From Planctomycetota bacterium (GTDB lineage Bacteria; Planctomycetota; Planctomycetia; Planctomycetales; Planctomycetaceae), in the NCBI GenBank assembly GCA_027624335.1, contig JAQBWV010000055.1, positions 1 through 32,278 of the forward strand: a stretch of DNA of 32,278 nt. Reading direction: 5' to 3'. Positions 7,802 through 14,641 of the stretch are shown one piece after another. Position 1 is the stretch's first letter. The number at the start of each line of letters is the position of its first letter. The translations under genes were made by a program, and so were the position numbers. The notes under the pieces were generated by a model, which searched no databases, had not been told where the DNA came from, and saw only the letters and a program-made list of their open reading frames with translations.

Positions 7802-8866
7802 ATGGCAATGTGGCCAAATACAGCTCGATCACAACAAATTGCGAATACCTCTCGGCCCGAGCATTTGCGACGCGGCAGGATGTTTGCGCAGAGCGAATAC
7901 CAGCGGACCATTGATCGCCCACTGACTGCCAGGAATCTTCGTTGCCGCCGATCCGCGGTGATTACCGTCGAGTTGTTGTTGACGCTCCCAATCCTGCTGA
8001 TCTTCCTGGCCGCCGTGATCGAGTTCGGATTGATCTTCGCGGTCAACCAGAAGGTCGCTTACGCCAGTCGCTTTGGAGCAAAGCTGGCATCCGAAGAAGC
8101 TCGAACAGGTCTCGATGACCTTAATCTGTCGTCTGGAGGGAGTCGATTGCGGACCGCCGTGAATCGTTACCTCTCAACATCCGAAATCACGACCGGAGCT
8201 TGCACCGTCATTCTCGAACACAATGCCTGTCTTGCGAATCCGACCCAAACGGACACGGACGGCTCCGGCTGCAACTGCGGTGCTCCAGCAACCGCGTTGC
8301 CTGCAGGGCCGCCGCCAGCGGGAATCAGCGAATATGTGAGAGTGACCGTCTGTGTTCCTCTGACTGGAAACGTTCCCGAGTTTCTCTCCAGCCTTGGATT
8401 CTCCATTGCGGGGTACTCGATCGAACATTCCACACTGTTCCGCTATGAGCCGAACAATTCAGTCCCGACCGCCGTTATCGGCATCCCCGTGCAGGGATTG
8501 CCGGGTGGATTTACGGCGACTCCCGATATCACCTCGGCCGCTCAGCTGTCTCCTCCGACGACGACGTTAATTATCAACGCGCCTAACGCGACAGCTACGA
8601 ACGCGACGTTCACTCTCAATTTCGACGCGAACAATTCGACAGATGTCGAAGATGCATTTGGCAGCCTGGCCTTCGCTTGGTCGACCACGGCCGCCTCGGT
8701 CGGTGCGACAACCGGAACGACGTTTACCGCTTCGTTCACAGTTCCCGGCACAACCGGTGGTGCGTTCGCCATCGACACTCGCACGGTAACTCTGGCCGTG
8801 ACCGATACGTGTGGAGGTACGGGAACCAGGATTCTTTCTGTGCGGATAAATCGTCTGCCGCCTTAG
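7802..8866 (+). CDS. TadE-like pseudopilin with C-terminal PKD/Ig-like domain
   Basis: 354 residues. After a basic N-terminus comes CRRSAVITVELLLTLPILL (near 47-66), a TadE-type signature with Glu at +5 and Ala before the predicted cut. An exported region with several Cys follows. The last 110 residues are Thr/Ala/Asn-rich with NFDANNSTDVEDAFGSLAFAW and VTLAVTDTCGG, matching the start and end pattern of a PKD or related Ig-like beta-sandwich. Ordinary TadE proteins are 150-200 residues, so the tail is an addition. The start is uncertain: ATG 7802, 7808 and 7880 are all possible and none has a strong ribosome-binding site. First plus-strand gene of the divergent locus. Confidence 0.85.
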   Translation: MAMWPNTARSQQIANTSRPEHLRRGRMFAQSEYQRTIDRPLTARNLRCRRSAVITVELLLTLPILLIFLAAVIEFGLIFAVNQKVAYASRFGAKLASEEARTGLDDLNLSSGGSRLRTAVNRYLSTSEITTGACTVILEHNACLANPTQTDTDGSGCNCGAPATALPAGPPPAGISEYVRVTVCVPLTGNVPEFLSSLGFSIAGYSIEHSTLFRYEPNNSVPTAVIGIPVQGLPGGFTATPDITSAAQLSPPTTTLIINAPNATATNATFTLNFDANNSTDVEDAFGSLAFAWSTTAASVGATTGTTFTASFTVPGTTGGAFAIDTRTVTLAVTDTCGGTGTRILSVRINRLPP

Positions 8867-8948
8867 CGGCGTGTAGCGGATTGCGGCCTGATCTCGTTCA
8901 CTTGAGTTGGAAGTAATACGGAGCGAATGCCGTTTCGGGAGTTCTACT

Positions 8949-10208
8949 TTGAGAAGTTGTGCAGCGAAGTCTGAGCGCGTTACGCATCCAACTGCCAATC
9001 GGCGGCGAGGAATTGCGACGGTCTGGATCATCGCGTCGGTGCCTGCCCTGGCATGCCTGCTGTGCCTTGTCCTGGAAGTTGCGAACCTCTGGATGGCTCG
9101 AGTCGAGCTGCGCAACGCGCTTGATGCTTCTGCTCTGTCTGCTGTGAAGACGTGGGGAGAGGGTGGTTCGACCCTGGCCGCACGGGTGGAGGGACAAACA
9201 ACTGCAGGCCTCAACACGATCACCGGCAGCTCTGTCGTGCTGGGCCTGAACGCGGGCGGCGGCACCAACGGCAACGACGTCAACACCGGAGACATTCTGC
9301 TGGGAGCAATTACCGGAACTCCGGGAGCGCTGACGTTCGACTGCAACGGGACAGCAAGCTGTGTCACCGGAACGGTGAATCTCACGATCGCCGTCGAAAC
9401 GAACCCGTCAGGAGACACCTTTGCAGATCCGACATCACTAAGTGGTGATGCGGAAACATCATTCCGCATCGAGTCGTTCACTCAGACACTGGGAGCCGGT
9501 GCGGTTCTCCAAAGTGTCGAGTTCGACCTGTCGACAATGCAGGTGACTCCAACTTCGGGAGGAGGAGCTGGTATTCCGGTCGCTGACGATGGGTTTTTCG
9601 ACCTCAGAGCAATCGGGCCAAACGATAACAATCGGAGCATTGGCAATCCCAATACGAAGCCATCGCTCATTGGAGTCAACGCCTCAGGAACGGCGCCCTC
9701 GTTCATATTCAGTGGCGGAAACGGGACCGACCAGTTCACGTCTGCACGAGTCGACTTCACACCGAACATCTCACCGGGCGTTCCAGCAACCAACGAGTTC
9801 TTTTTCGGCACTGACACTGACGAAGTTGGCGGGAACCCCGGCGGTGGTGGAACAACCGCACAGGATTTCGGGGGCGACTTTGGTACGAACGCTGGCGGCG
9901 CAGGCGGGAACGATCCCTTTACTTCGACCGGAGCAACGGTCCGCGTCGTTGTCAGCGGTCAGACATTTTCCGGAATTCTGACACGCATCAGTGCGGACCG
10001 TTCCGAACTGAACATCGTCGGCAACCTCACCGGTGGCGACGCATTCGGAGTCAGAACATTCGCAACGATCCAGGTCAACAGCGTCTGCAGCTCAGTTTTC
10101 GGCGTGTCTGTCGGCCCATTCAGCGTGACCTCGTGCTCGTACGCCCGCTTCCTGTGTACGAACGGCCCGCCAGAGCTGGTACGGATCCAGACCTTCACCT
10201 GCCCGTGA
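8949..10208 (+). CDS. TadG-like pilus assembly protein
   Basis: About 419 residues. Near the N-terminus RRRGIATVWIIASVPALA leads into one membrane helix, then VANLWMARVELRNALDASALSAVK. This is the hallmark of TadG/TadE-G-like proteins, an N-terminal helix followed by an R-LQNA-DAAALAA-type segment. The remainder is a long, Gly/Asn/Thr-rich exported region. The usual Glu at +5 is Trp, as in TadG proteins where that position is not conserved. I prefer TTG 8949, with GGGAG seven bases upstream; TTG 8907 is possible but has no ribosome-binding site, and there is no in-frame ATG near. Gap of 82 bases from the preceding tadE-like gene suggests one operon. Confidence 0.83.
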   Translation: MRSCAAKSERVTHPTANRRRGIATVWIIASVPALACLLCLVLEVANLWMARVELRNALDASALSAVKTWGEGGSTLAARVEGQTTAGLNTITGSSVVLGLNAGGGTNGNDVNTGDILLGAITGTPGALTFDCNGTASCVTGTVNLTIAVETNPSGDTFADPTSLSGDAETSFRIESFTQTLGAGAVLQSVEFDLSTMQVTPTSGGGAGIPVADDGFFDLRAIGPNDNNRSIGNPNTKPSLIGVNASGTAPSFIFSGGNGTDQFTSARVDFTPNISPGVPATNEFFFGTDTDEVGGNPGGGGTTAQDFGGDFGTNAGGAGGNDPFTSTGATVRVVVSGQTFSGILTRISADRSELNIVGNLTGGDAFGVRTFATIQVNSVCSSVFGVSVGPFSVTSCSYARFLCTNGPPELVRIQTFTCP

Positions 10209-10693
10209 TTGAGGTCGGTCAAGGGTGGATCGTCTTCCCTGCTTGACCTAACCCGAACAGTCACCGGAAACACTCCGTTTTTCCCAACTGAAACAAGCGT
10301 CCCTCACAGGGCGTATCAGTGGTGAAACCGCACTATCTCAATGAACCCGCATTACCGGTCTACCCGATAATCCATGCAGGATCGGGCACACGCGGCTGCG
10401 GAAGATCACATCGCGAAACTGATGTCGTTGGTTTCGTCGCATTTCTCGCTCGCCACGCTTGCTGCACGTTCCAGCTGCTGATCGCTTGCCGTGCGAAACT
10501 TTGCCGATCAGGCAACCTGTTCACTTCTGGTAATTCGCAGCTTCCGACGCTCTGACCATCGGCAACTTATCCGCAACGAGCAGCGACAACGTTCAGTATC
10601 AGCGGGCAGAAACATTCGATTTCGACATTGAGAAACGGAAACTGGAAAGACTCAGGCGGAACTTGAGTCTTATTTCACGGACGGAGAACCAAG
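10209..10693 (+). promoter_or_regulatory. Gene-free leader region before the secretin gene
   Basis: About 485 bases between the tadG-like gene and the secretin gene. The only plus-strand ORF of note (10319-10555) looks non-coding in composition and has no ribosome-binding site. The stretch probably holds a promoter for the secretin operon, but no clear sigma-70 or sigma-54 element was seen. Confidence 0.35.
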
Positions 10694-12322
10694 ATGCTTT
10701 CTCGCCTTTTCAGATGCAGGCCGATCGGCACGAAGTGGCTGCAGGGGATTCTGGCCGTCGGACTGCTTGCCCCCGGCAGCGGGCTGACTTCCGCTCAGGA
10801 CGCGCCCGTACTTAATTTGCCTCCAGCAGCTGCGGCGGCGGCCGCACCGGCATCACCGCTGGAGTCAAAAGTGGCCGACCTGGTTGACGAGATCATCCAG
10901 CAGGAAATTGAAATGGATGTCGCTTATCGGCGTTCCAAAATCCTGCGTATGAAACAACCAATCTTTCGCGCGGCAATCGCCGACCCTTCGATCATCGAGA
11001 TCGTTGCATTCGGTACGCGGGAAATTGAAATCATCGGCAAGGAGACTGGCAGCACCACCGTCACCTTCTGGCTGGGCGACGAGGACAACCCGCGTCACCT
11101 CAGCATGGTCGTCAACGTCCAGAAGGATGATGGAGTTGACGATCGCCGCCGACTGGAATACGGCGAACTTCAGTTGATGATCAACGAGATGTTTCCGAAC
11201 AGTCGGATCCAGTTGATTCCGATCGCCGACAAGTTGATCGTTCGAGGACAGGCTCGCGACGAGCAGGAATCGGCTCAGATCATGTCGCTGCTCAGGAAGA
11301 ACTCGACTCCCGCTTCGGGGCCATTCGGAGGCCAGGGCTCGGCATCTCAGGGAACAGCAGCGGAGCCGTTTCCCGATGCGGGCACTCTTCCAGCGGCAGA
11401 AGTCATCAGCCTGTTGAAAGTGCCGGGCGAAAAGCAAGTGATGCTGAAAGTTCGCATCGCCGAACTGAAACGTTCCGCTGTGCGGAGACTTGGCACTGAC
11501 TTCAACCTGGATATTGGCGACCTGATGGTCAATTCCGCCCTGGCGGGAGGTGGAAACATTCTGGCAACCGGAATGTTCGACGACGATTCCTTCTCCATCG
11601 CCCTGACGGCTCTGACCGGGAACGGCAGCGCGAAGATTCTGGCGGAACCGAACCTCGTCGTCCTGAGCGGCCAGACGGCGAACTTTATTTCAGGTGGACA
11701 GTTTGCAGTTCCGACCGTTGTTGGTGTGGGCGGTGCTCAGGCGGCGTCGACATCGTTCAAGGGATTCGGCACGCAGCTGAGCTTCAGCCCTCTGGTGCTT
11801 GACCATGACAGAATCCGGCTCAGCGTCTCCCCAACATTCAGTACCCTCAATCGCAACAACGCCGTCAATGGTGTTTTCGGACTCGACACACGCTCGGTGA
11901 ATACGACCGTTGAAATGCGAGAAGGTCAGGTATTGGCACTGGCCGGACTGTTACAGGACCAGCAGGCTTCGGAGTCAACTCGGATTCCGTTTCTTGGAGA
12001 AACCAAACTGCTGCGACCTCTCTTCGAGTCCAAGTCCGTCAGTCGCGATGAAACAGAGTTGCTGATTCTGGTGACTCCGGAACTTGTCCACCCGATGGAA
12101 CCAGGTGACGTGCCGTGCATCCTGCCCGGCATGGAAGTAACTGAGCCTGACGACGTGGACTTCTTCATCTATGGCGACATTGAAGGTCGACCAGGATTTC
12201 AGCATCGCAGCACGGTGTGGCCACTGTTCAGAGATCGTTATTGCCGCTGCAAGGACGAGTTCGAAACACTCAAACGTTCACAGCAGTTCTACATGCAGGG
12301 CCAACACGGCTTTTCCAACTGA
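10694..12322 (+). CDS. cpaC: Tad secretin RcpA/CpaC
   Basis: Outer-membrane channel for the Tad pilus, 542 residues. A signal peptide ends near SAQDAPV (about residue 36). A pilus-secretin N-terminal domain follows (AIADPSIIEIVAFGTREIEI), then a BON/N1-like region (LIVRGQARDEQESAQIM). The secretin domain occupies about residues 230-465, with AKILAEPNLVVLSGQTANF, the Val/Gly-rich gate segment, the GFGTQLSFSPLV strand and the ending FLGETKLLRPLFES with ETELLILVTPELV. About 75 residues follow the secretin domain. ATG 10694 has GGAG seven bases upstream. First of a plus-strand run with the CpaD-like lipoprotein and the TadD-like protein. Confidence 0.95.
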   Translation: MLSRLFRCRPIGTKWLQGILAVGLLAPGSGLTSAQDAPVLNLPPAAAAAAAPASPLESKVADLVDEIIQQEIEMDVAYRRSKILRMKQPIFRAAIADPSIIEIVAFGTREIEIIGKETGSTTVTFWLGDEDNPRHLSMVVNVQKDDGVDDRRRLEYGELQLMINEMFPNSRIQLIPIADKLIVRGQARDEQESAQIMSLLRKNSTPASGPFGGQGSASQGTAAEPFPDAGTLPAAEVISLLKVPGEKQVMLKVRIAELKRSAVRRLGTDFNLDIGDLMVNSALAGGGNILATGMFDDDSFSIALTALTGNGSAKILAEPNLVVLSGQTANFISGGQFAVPTVVGVGGAQAASTSFKGFGTQLSFSPLVLDHDRIRLSVSPTFSTLNRNNAVNGVFGLDTRSVNTTVEMREGQVLALAGLLQDQQASESTRIPFLGETKLLRPLFESKSVSRDETELLILVTPELVHPMEPGDVPCILPGMEVTEPDDVDFFIYGDIEGRPGFQHRSTVWPLFRDRYCRCKDEFETLKRSQQFYMQGQHGFSN

Positions 12323-12443
12323 CCAAACCCGGTGCGGGGATCGTTCGCCCTGTCTGAAACGACAGAACGATTTCGGTCGACACGTAAAGCACACTCATCC
12401 GGATCAATCACGGAATCACCTCGTCCTGAATCACCACGCCAAT

Positions 12444-12469
12444 CGTCATTTCTGACAGGCAGAATGACG
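12444..12469 (+). other. Hairpin upstream of the CpaD-like lipoprotein gene
   Basis: GTCATTTCTG and CAGAATGAC pair with one bulged base across a loop of about five bases. It lies about 35 bases before the start codon at 12504. No U-tract follows on the plus strand, so a role in mRNA processing or translation is more likely than termination. Confidence 0.4.
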
Positions 12470-12503
12470 TTACCGGCTTTCACCTGAATCAAGGAACCAG
12501 ACA

Positions 12504-13097
12504 ATGCCGATTACGAACCGGGCACGTCTGACGTCAGCAGCCGCAACTGGATTACTGGCCCTGATATCTGTCGGCTGCTGTAAAGACAAATGTGCTTACC
12601 TGCAGCCAATTGAGCCTGCTCCTCTGGGAGCGATCAGCGACAACATCTGGAAGATCCAGGAAACCAACGCGGAAGCGTCGGACTTCGTGATTCACGAACA
12701 CGAATTCGACGGAAACACGTCCAGGCTGAACGCCGCCGGCGAATCACATGTGCGGCAGATTGCAGCCCGCATGTGCGAAACACCGTTTCCGGTAATCATC
12801 GAAATCAGCTCGATGAGCCGCCGTGAAAGCGATACGCATGGGTTTCCTGTTCATAACGACGAGGAACTTGATAAACGGCGACGTGAACTGATTGTCCACA
12901 CACTGACCGCTCTCGGCGGACACTACGTCGACGAAAGAGTGCTGGTCGGGCCCGCGCTGACGCCTGGATTCGAGCAGTTCGAAGCAGAGAGTGCCTACCA
13001 TCGTGGTATCAATGGAGCCGGTAACCAAGGTGGCGGGGGCGGCTTCGGTGGCGGTGGCGGTGGCGGGGGCGGCTTCGGTGGCGGTGGCGGCTTCTAG
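12504..13097 (+). CDS. CpaD/RcpB-like pilus lipoprotein with poly-Gly tail
   Basis: 197 residues. A lipoprotein signal ends in LISVGC (lipid-modified Cys 25). The body has FDGNTSRLNAAGESHVRQIA, then PFPVIIE, then DKRRRELIVHTLTALGG. That spacing recalls both OmpA-like folds and the CpaD/RcpB lipoproteins that sit beside Tad secretins. The OmpA peptidoglycan-binding GHTD is absent. The last 25 residues are almost only Gly and Phe, written in DNA as near-repeats of ggtggcgg and ggcttc (13031-13096). ATG 12504 has AAGGA eight bases upstream. Position right after the secretin supports a secretin-associated role. The family assignment is an inference from weak pattern similarity. Confidence 0.8.
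   Translation: MPITNRARLTSAAATGLLALISVGCCKDKCAYLQPIEPAPLGAISDNIWKIQETNAEASDFVIHEHEFDGNTSRLNAAGESHVRQIAARMCETPFPVIIEISSMSRRESDTHGFPVHNDEELDKRRRELIVHTLTALGGHYVDERVLVGPALTPGFEQFEAESAYHRGINGAGNQGGGGGFGGGGGGGGGFGGGGGF
13027..13096 (+). repeat. Gly/Phe-coding low-complexity repeat
   Basis: A G-rich stretch built from ggtggcggt, ggcgggggc and ggcttc units, coding the Gly/Phe tail of the lipoprotein. Length variation by slippage is plausible. The G-runs may also form non-B structures. Confidence 0.75.
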
Positions 13098-13190
13098 GGG
13101 AGGGCTGCTGACCCGATCTATGGAACGCGTCACGTATGCGGTCACAGTGAAATACGTCAGCAGAAGCAGTTGCGGAAGTGGATAGAAATG

Positions 13191-13216
13191 TCTCAGCTCC
13201 AGGGACGGAGCTGAGA
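13191..13216 (+). other. Perfect 10-bp hairpin between lipoprotein and TadD genes
   Basis: TCTCAGCTCC (13191-13200) pairs perfectly with GGAGCTGAGA (13207-13216) across the loop AGGGAC. There is no U-tract, so simple Rho-independent termination is unlikely. A segmental mRNA-stability or attenuation role inside the operon is possible. Confidence 0.55.
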
Positions 13217-13250
13217 CCGAAACTGATGAAGCCACGGAATGGTGACCTCT

Positions 13251-14138
13251 ATGAAAACTTCGGTGTGTTGTCTGGTCCTTGCAGTTCTCAGCTCTCTCAT
13301 CGCATCCGGATGTCAACAGGCAGCCAATCGAGCTGGCTCGATCGCGTCCAGCATGCCGTTCTTCGGGAATCAGGATCAGGACCTGAATACGAGAGCAAGC
13401 ATCGCCCGGGTGATGGAGCAGCAGGGAAATCTCCGAGAAGCTGAGGAAAAATTCACACAGCTTCAGAAAGATGCTGCCGAGAACCCGGTCATGCCGCACC
13501 GCCTTGGAATCATCGCCAGTCGGAATGGCGACTATGAGGCGGCCACGATCAATTTCAAACGTTCGCTGGAACTTGATCCACACAACGCCGAAGTGCTCGC
13601 CGACTGGGGGTACTCTCTATTTCTGCAGGGAAAACTTGACGACGCCGAAGCAGTTCTGCGTCGCGCCTCAAAGGAAAGCTCCAACGATCCGCGAATCATG
13701 AACAACCTTGCGATCGTACTTGGACACGCCGGACGAACGGAGGAAAGTCTGGCACTGTTCCGTCAGGTTAATGGAGAAGCAGCTGGCTGGTTGAACCTCG
13801 GTTACGTTCATGCAAACCGCGGCGAGGGCGGAAAGGCGGCGGCCTGCTTCAGTCGCGCCCTGAGTCTCGACAACCAGTTGGAGCCCGCCGCTTACGCTCT
13901 GGTCCAGATCGCAGAACTGGAACAACAGGCTGAACGGAGATCTGACCAACAAACGCTCACTGCGGCGAAGACTGTGGCGCCGCCCTCAGCAAACGTCGAT
14001 GTTGTTCACGCATCACACGAGCCGATCCTCAAGACGCCTGCTCATGCTGCCGTGGAGATGACTCACGCGTCCTTCCGTGCGCAGTCCAGTCTCGACACAT
14101 CTGTATCGTCAGCCAGGGCGACAGCTCCCATTCAATAG
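13251..14138 (+). CDS. tadD: TadD-like TPR lipoprotein
   Basis: About 295 residues. A lipoprotein signal ends in LIASGC (Cys 21). Several tetratricopeptide repeats follow, for example ENPVMPHRLGIIASRNGDYE, NAEVLADWGYSLFLQGKLDD and PRIMNNLAIVLGHAGRTEES, then a low-complexity C-terminal tail. Tad loci usually carry such a TPR lipoprotein, which assists secretin assembly. The frame opens at ATG 13239, but ATG 13251 has GGTGA five bases upstream and is preferred. It follows the lipoprotein gene by about 150 bases that contain the 13191 hairpin. Confidence 0.88.
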   Translation: MKTSVCCLVLAVLSSLIASGCQQAANRAGSIASSMPFFGNQDQDLNTRASIARVMEQQGNLREAEEKFTQLQKDAAENPVMPHRLGIIASRNGDYEAATINFKRSLELDPHNAEVLADWGYSLFLQGKLDDAEAVLRRASKESSNDPRIMNNLAIVLGHAGRTEESLALFRQVNGEAAGWLNLGYVHANRGEGGKAAACFSRALSLDNQLEPAAYALVQIAELEQQAERRSDQQTLTAAKTVAPPSANVDVVHASHEPILKTPAHAAVEMTHASFRAQSSLDTSVSSARATAPIQ

Positions 14139-14261
14139 GTGCAGTCGCCAGCGCTGGGAGCCGAAGTAATCGCCTGCGCATATCAGGCCGTTCGCAGAAC
14201 TCTACTCATTCTGCAACGCGACTGTGCTGATCTGCAACGCATACGCAGCCACTGTGGTTGA

Positions 14262-14287
14262 TGAAGCGCAAGCCGCTTCAAGGTTTT
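14262..14287 (+). terminator. Weak candidate terminator after tadD
   Basis: TGAAGCG (14262-14268) pairs with CGCTTCA (14274-14280) across a 5-base loop, and is followed by aggtttt. The stem is short and the T-run only four, so this is tentative. Confidence 0.35.
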
Positions 14288-14434
14288 GCGGGTCGCCGTT
14301 AAGAGGCGAATGGCAAACCAAAGGCAGCGCGTACCAGCACGTTCAGAAGCAAGCGCTAACCATTGGAGTCAGTTCCGTTGACTATTTATTGCATATACCC
14401 CATCTTACGGCCATGAGCATCGAATCTCTCCGAA

Positions 14435-14451
14435 TTGGCACATTGGATGCT
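14435..14451 (+). promoter_or_regulatory. Candidate sigma-54 (-24/-12) promoter
   Basis: TTGGCACATTGGATGCT matches the sigma-54 consensus (TTGGCAC, five bases, TTGCW) with one mismatch (ATGC for TTGC). The invariant GG and GC are present and ten bases apart, as required. It would transcribe rightward into the activator gene at 14642, leaving a leader of about 180 bases. Confidence 0.55.
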
Positions 14452-14503
14452 TAGCAAAGGCAAACCGTTGTTATCGCAGTGATCACTTCAAGCAACCACG
14501 ATC

Positions 14504-14537
14504 TCGCAGATCGTTAGAGTTCGCAGATCGTTAGAGT
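14504..14537 (+). repeat. 17-bp perfect tandem duplication upstream of the activator gene
   Basis: TCGCAGATCGTTAGAGT occurs twice with no gap (14504-14520 and 14521-14537). The first copy overlaps the inverted repeat CGATCT/AGATCG. The pair lies about 105 bases before the activator start codon and may be a protein-binding site. Confidence 0.75.
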
Positions 14538-14641
14538 CTTGAGAGTATTCGTGCTCATGTTACGCATCGGCCAGATGCAACGATGACCAGACCGCAGCAG
14601 CTTTTGAGAGATACTCCGTTCAACAATGAGGAAACAACAGG

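Larger units (their letters stand above)
14139..14641 (+). promoter_or_regulatory. Regulatory region upstream of the sigma-54 activator gene
   Basis: About 500 bases with no convincing gene but several control-like elements. These are a weak hairpin TGAAGCG/CGCTTCA with a short T-run (14262-14287), a -24/-12 element (14435-14451), a palindrome AGTGATCACT (14478-14487), an inverted repeat CGATCT-CGC-AGATCG (14499-14513) and a 17-bp tandem duplication (14504-14537). Confidence 0.55.

Noticed and set aside
8567..9481. Minus-strand open frame of 304 codons opposite the tadE-like and tadG-like genes
   Set aside because: It lies antisense to two genes with clear protein signatures, has no recognisable domain, and is explained by the GC-rich codon pattern of the plus strand.
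10319..10555. Plus-strand ORF of 78 codons before the secretin gene
   Set aside because: No ribosome-binding site, Cys/His/Arg-rich composition and no similarity to known small proteins.
12744..13583. Minus-strand open frame of 279 codons opposite the CpaD-like and tadD-like genes
   Set aside because: Antisense shadow, repeats the low-complexity Gly tail as Ala/Thr runs, and has no domain or ribosome-binding site.
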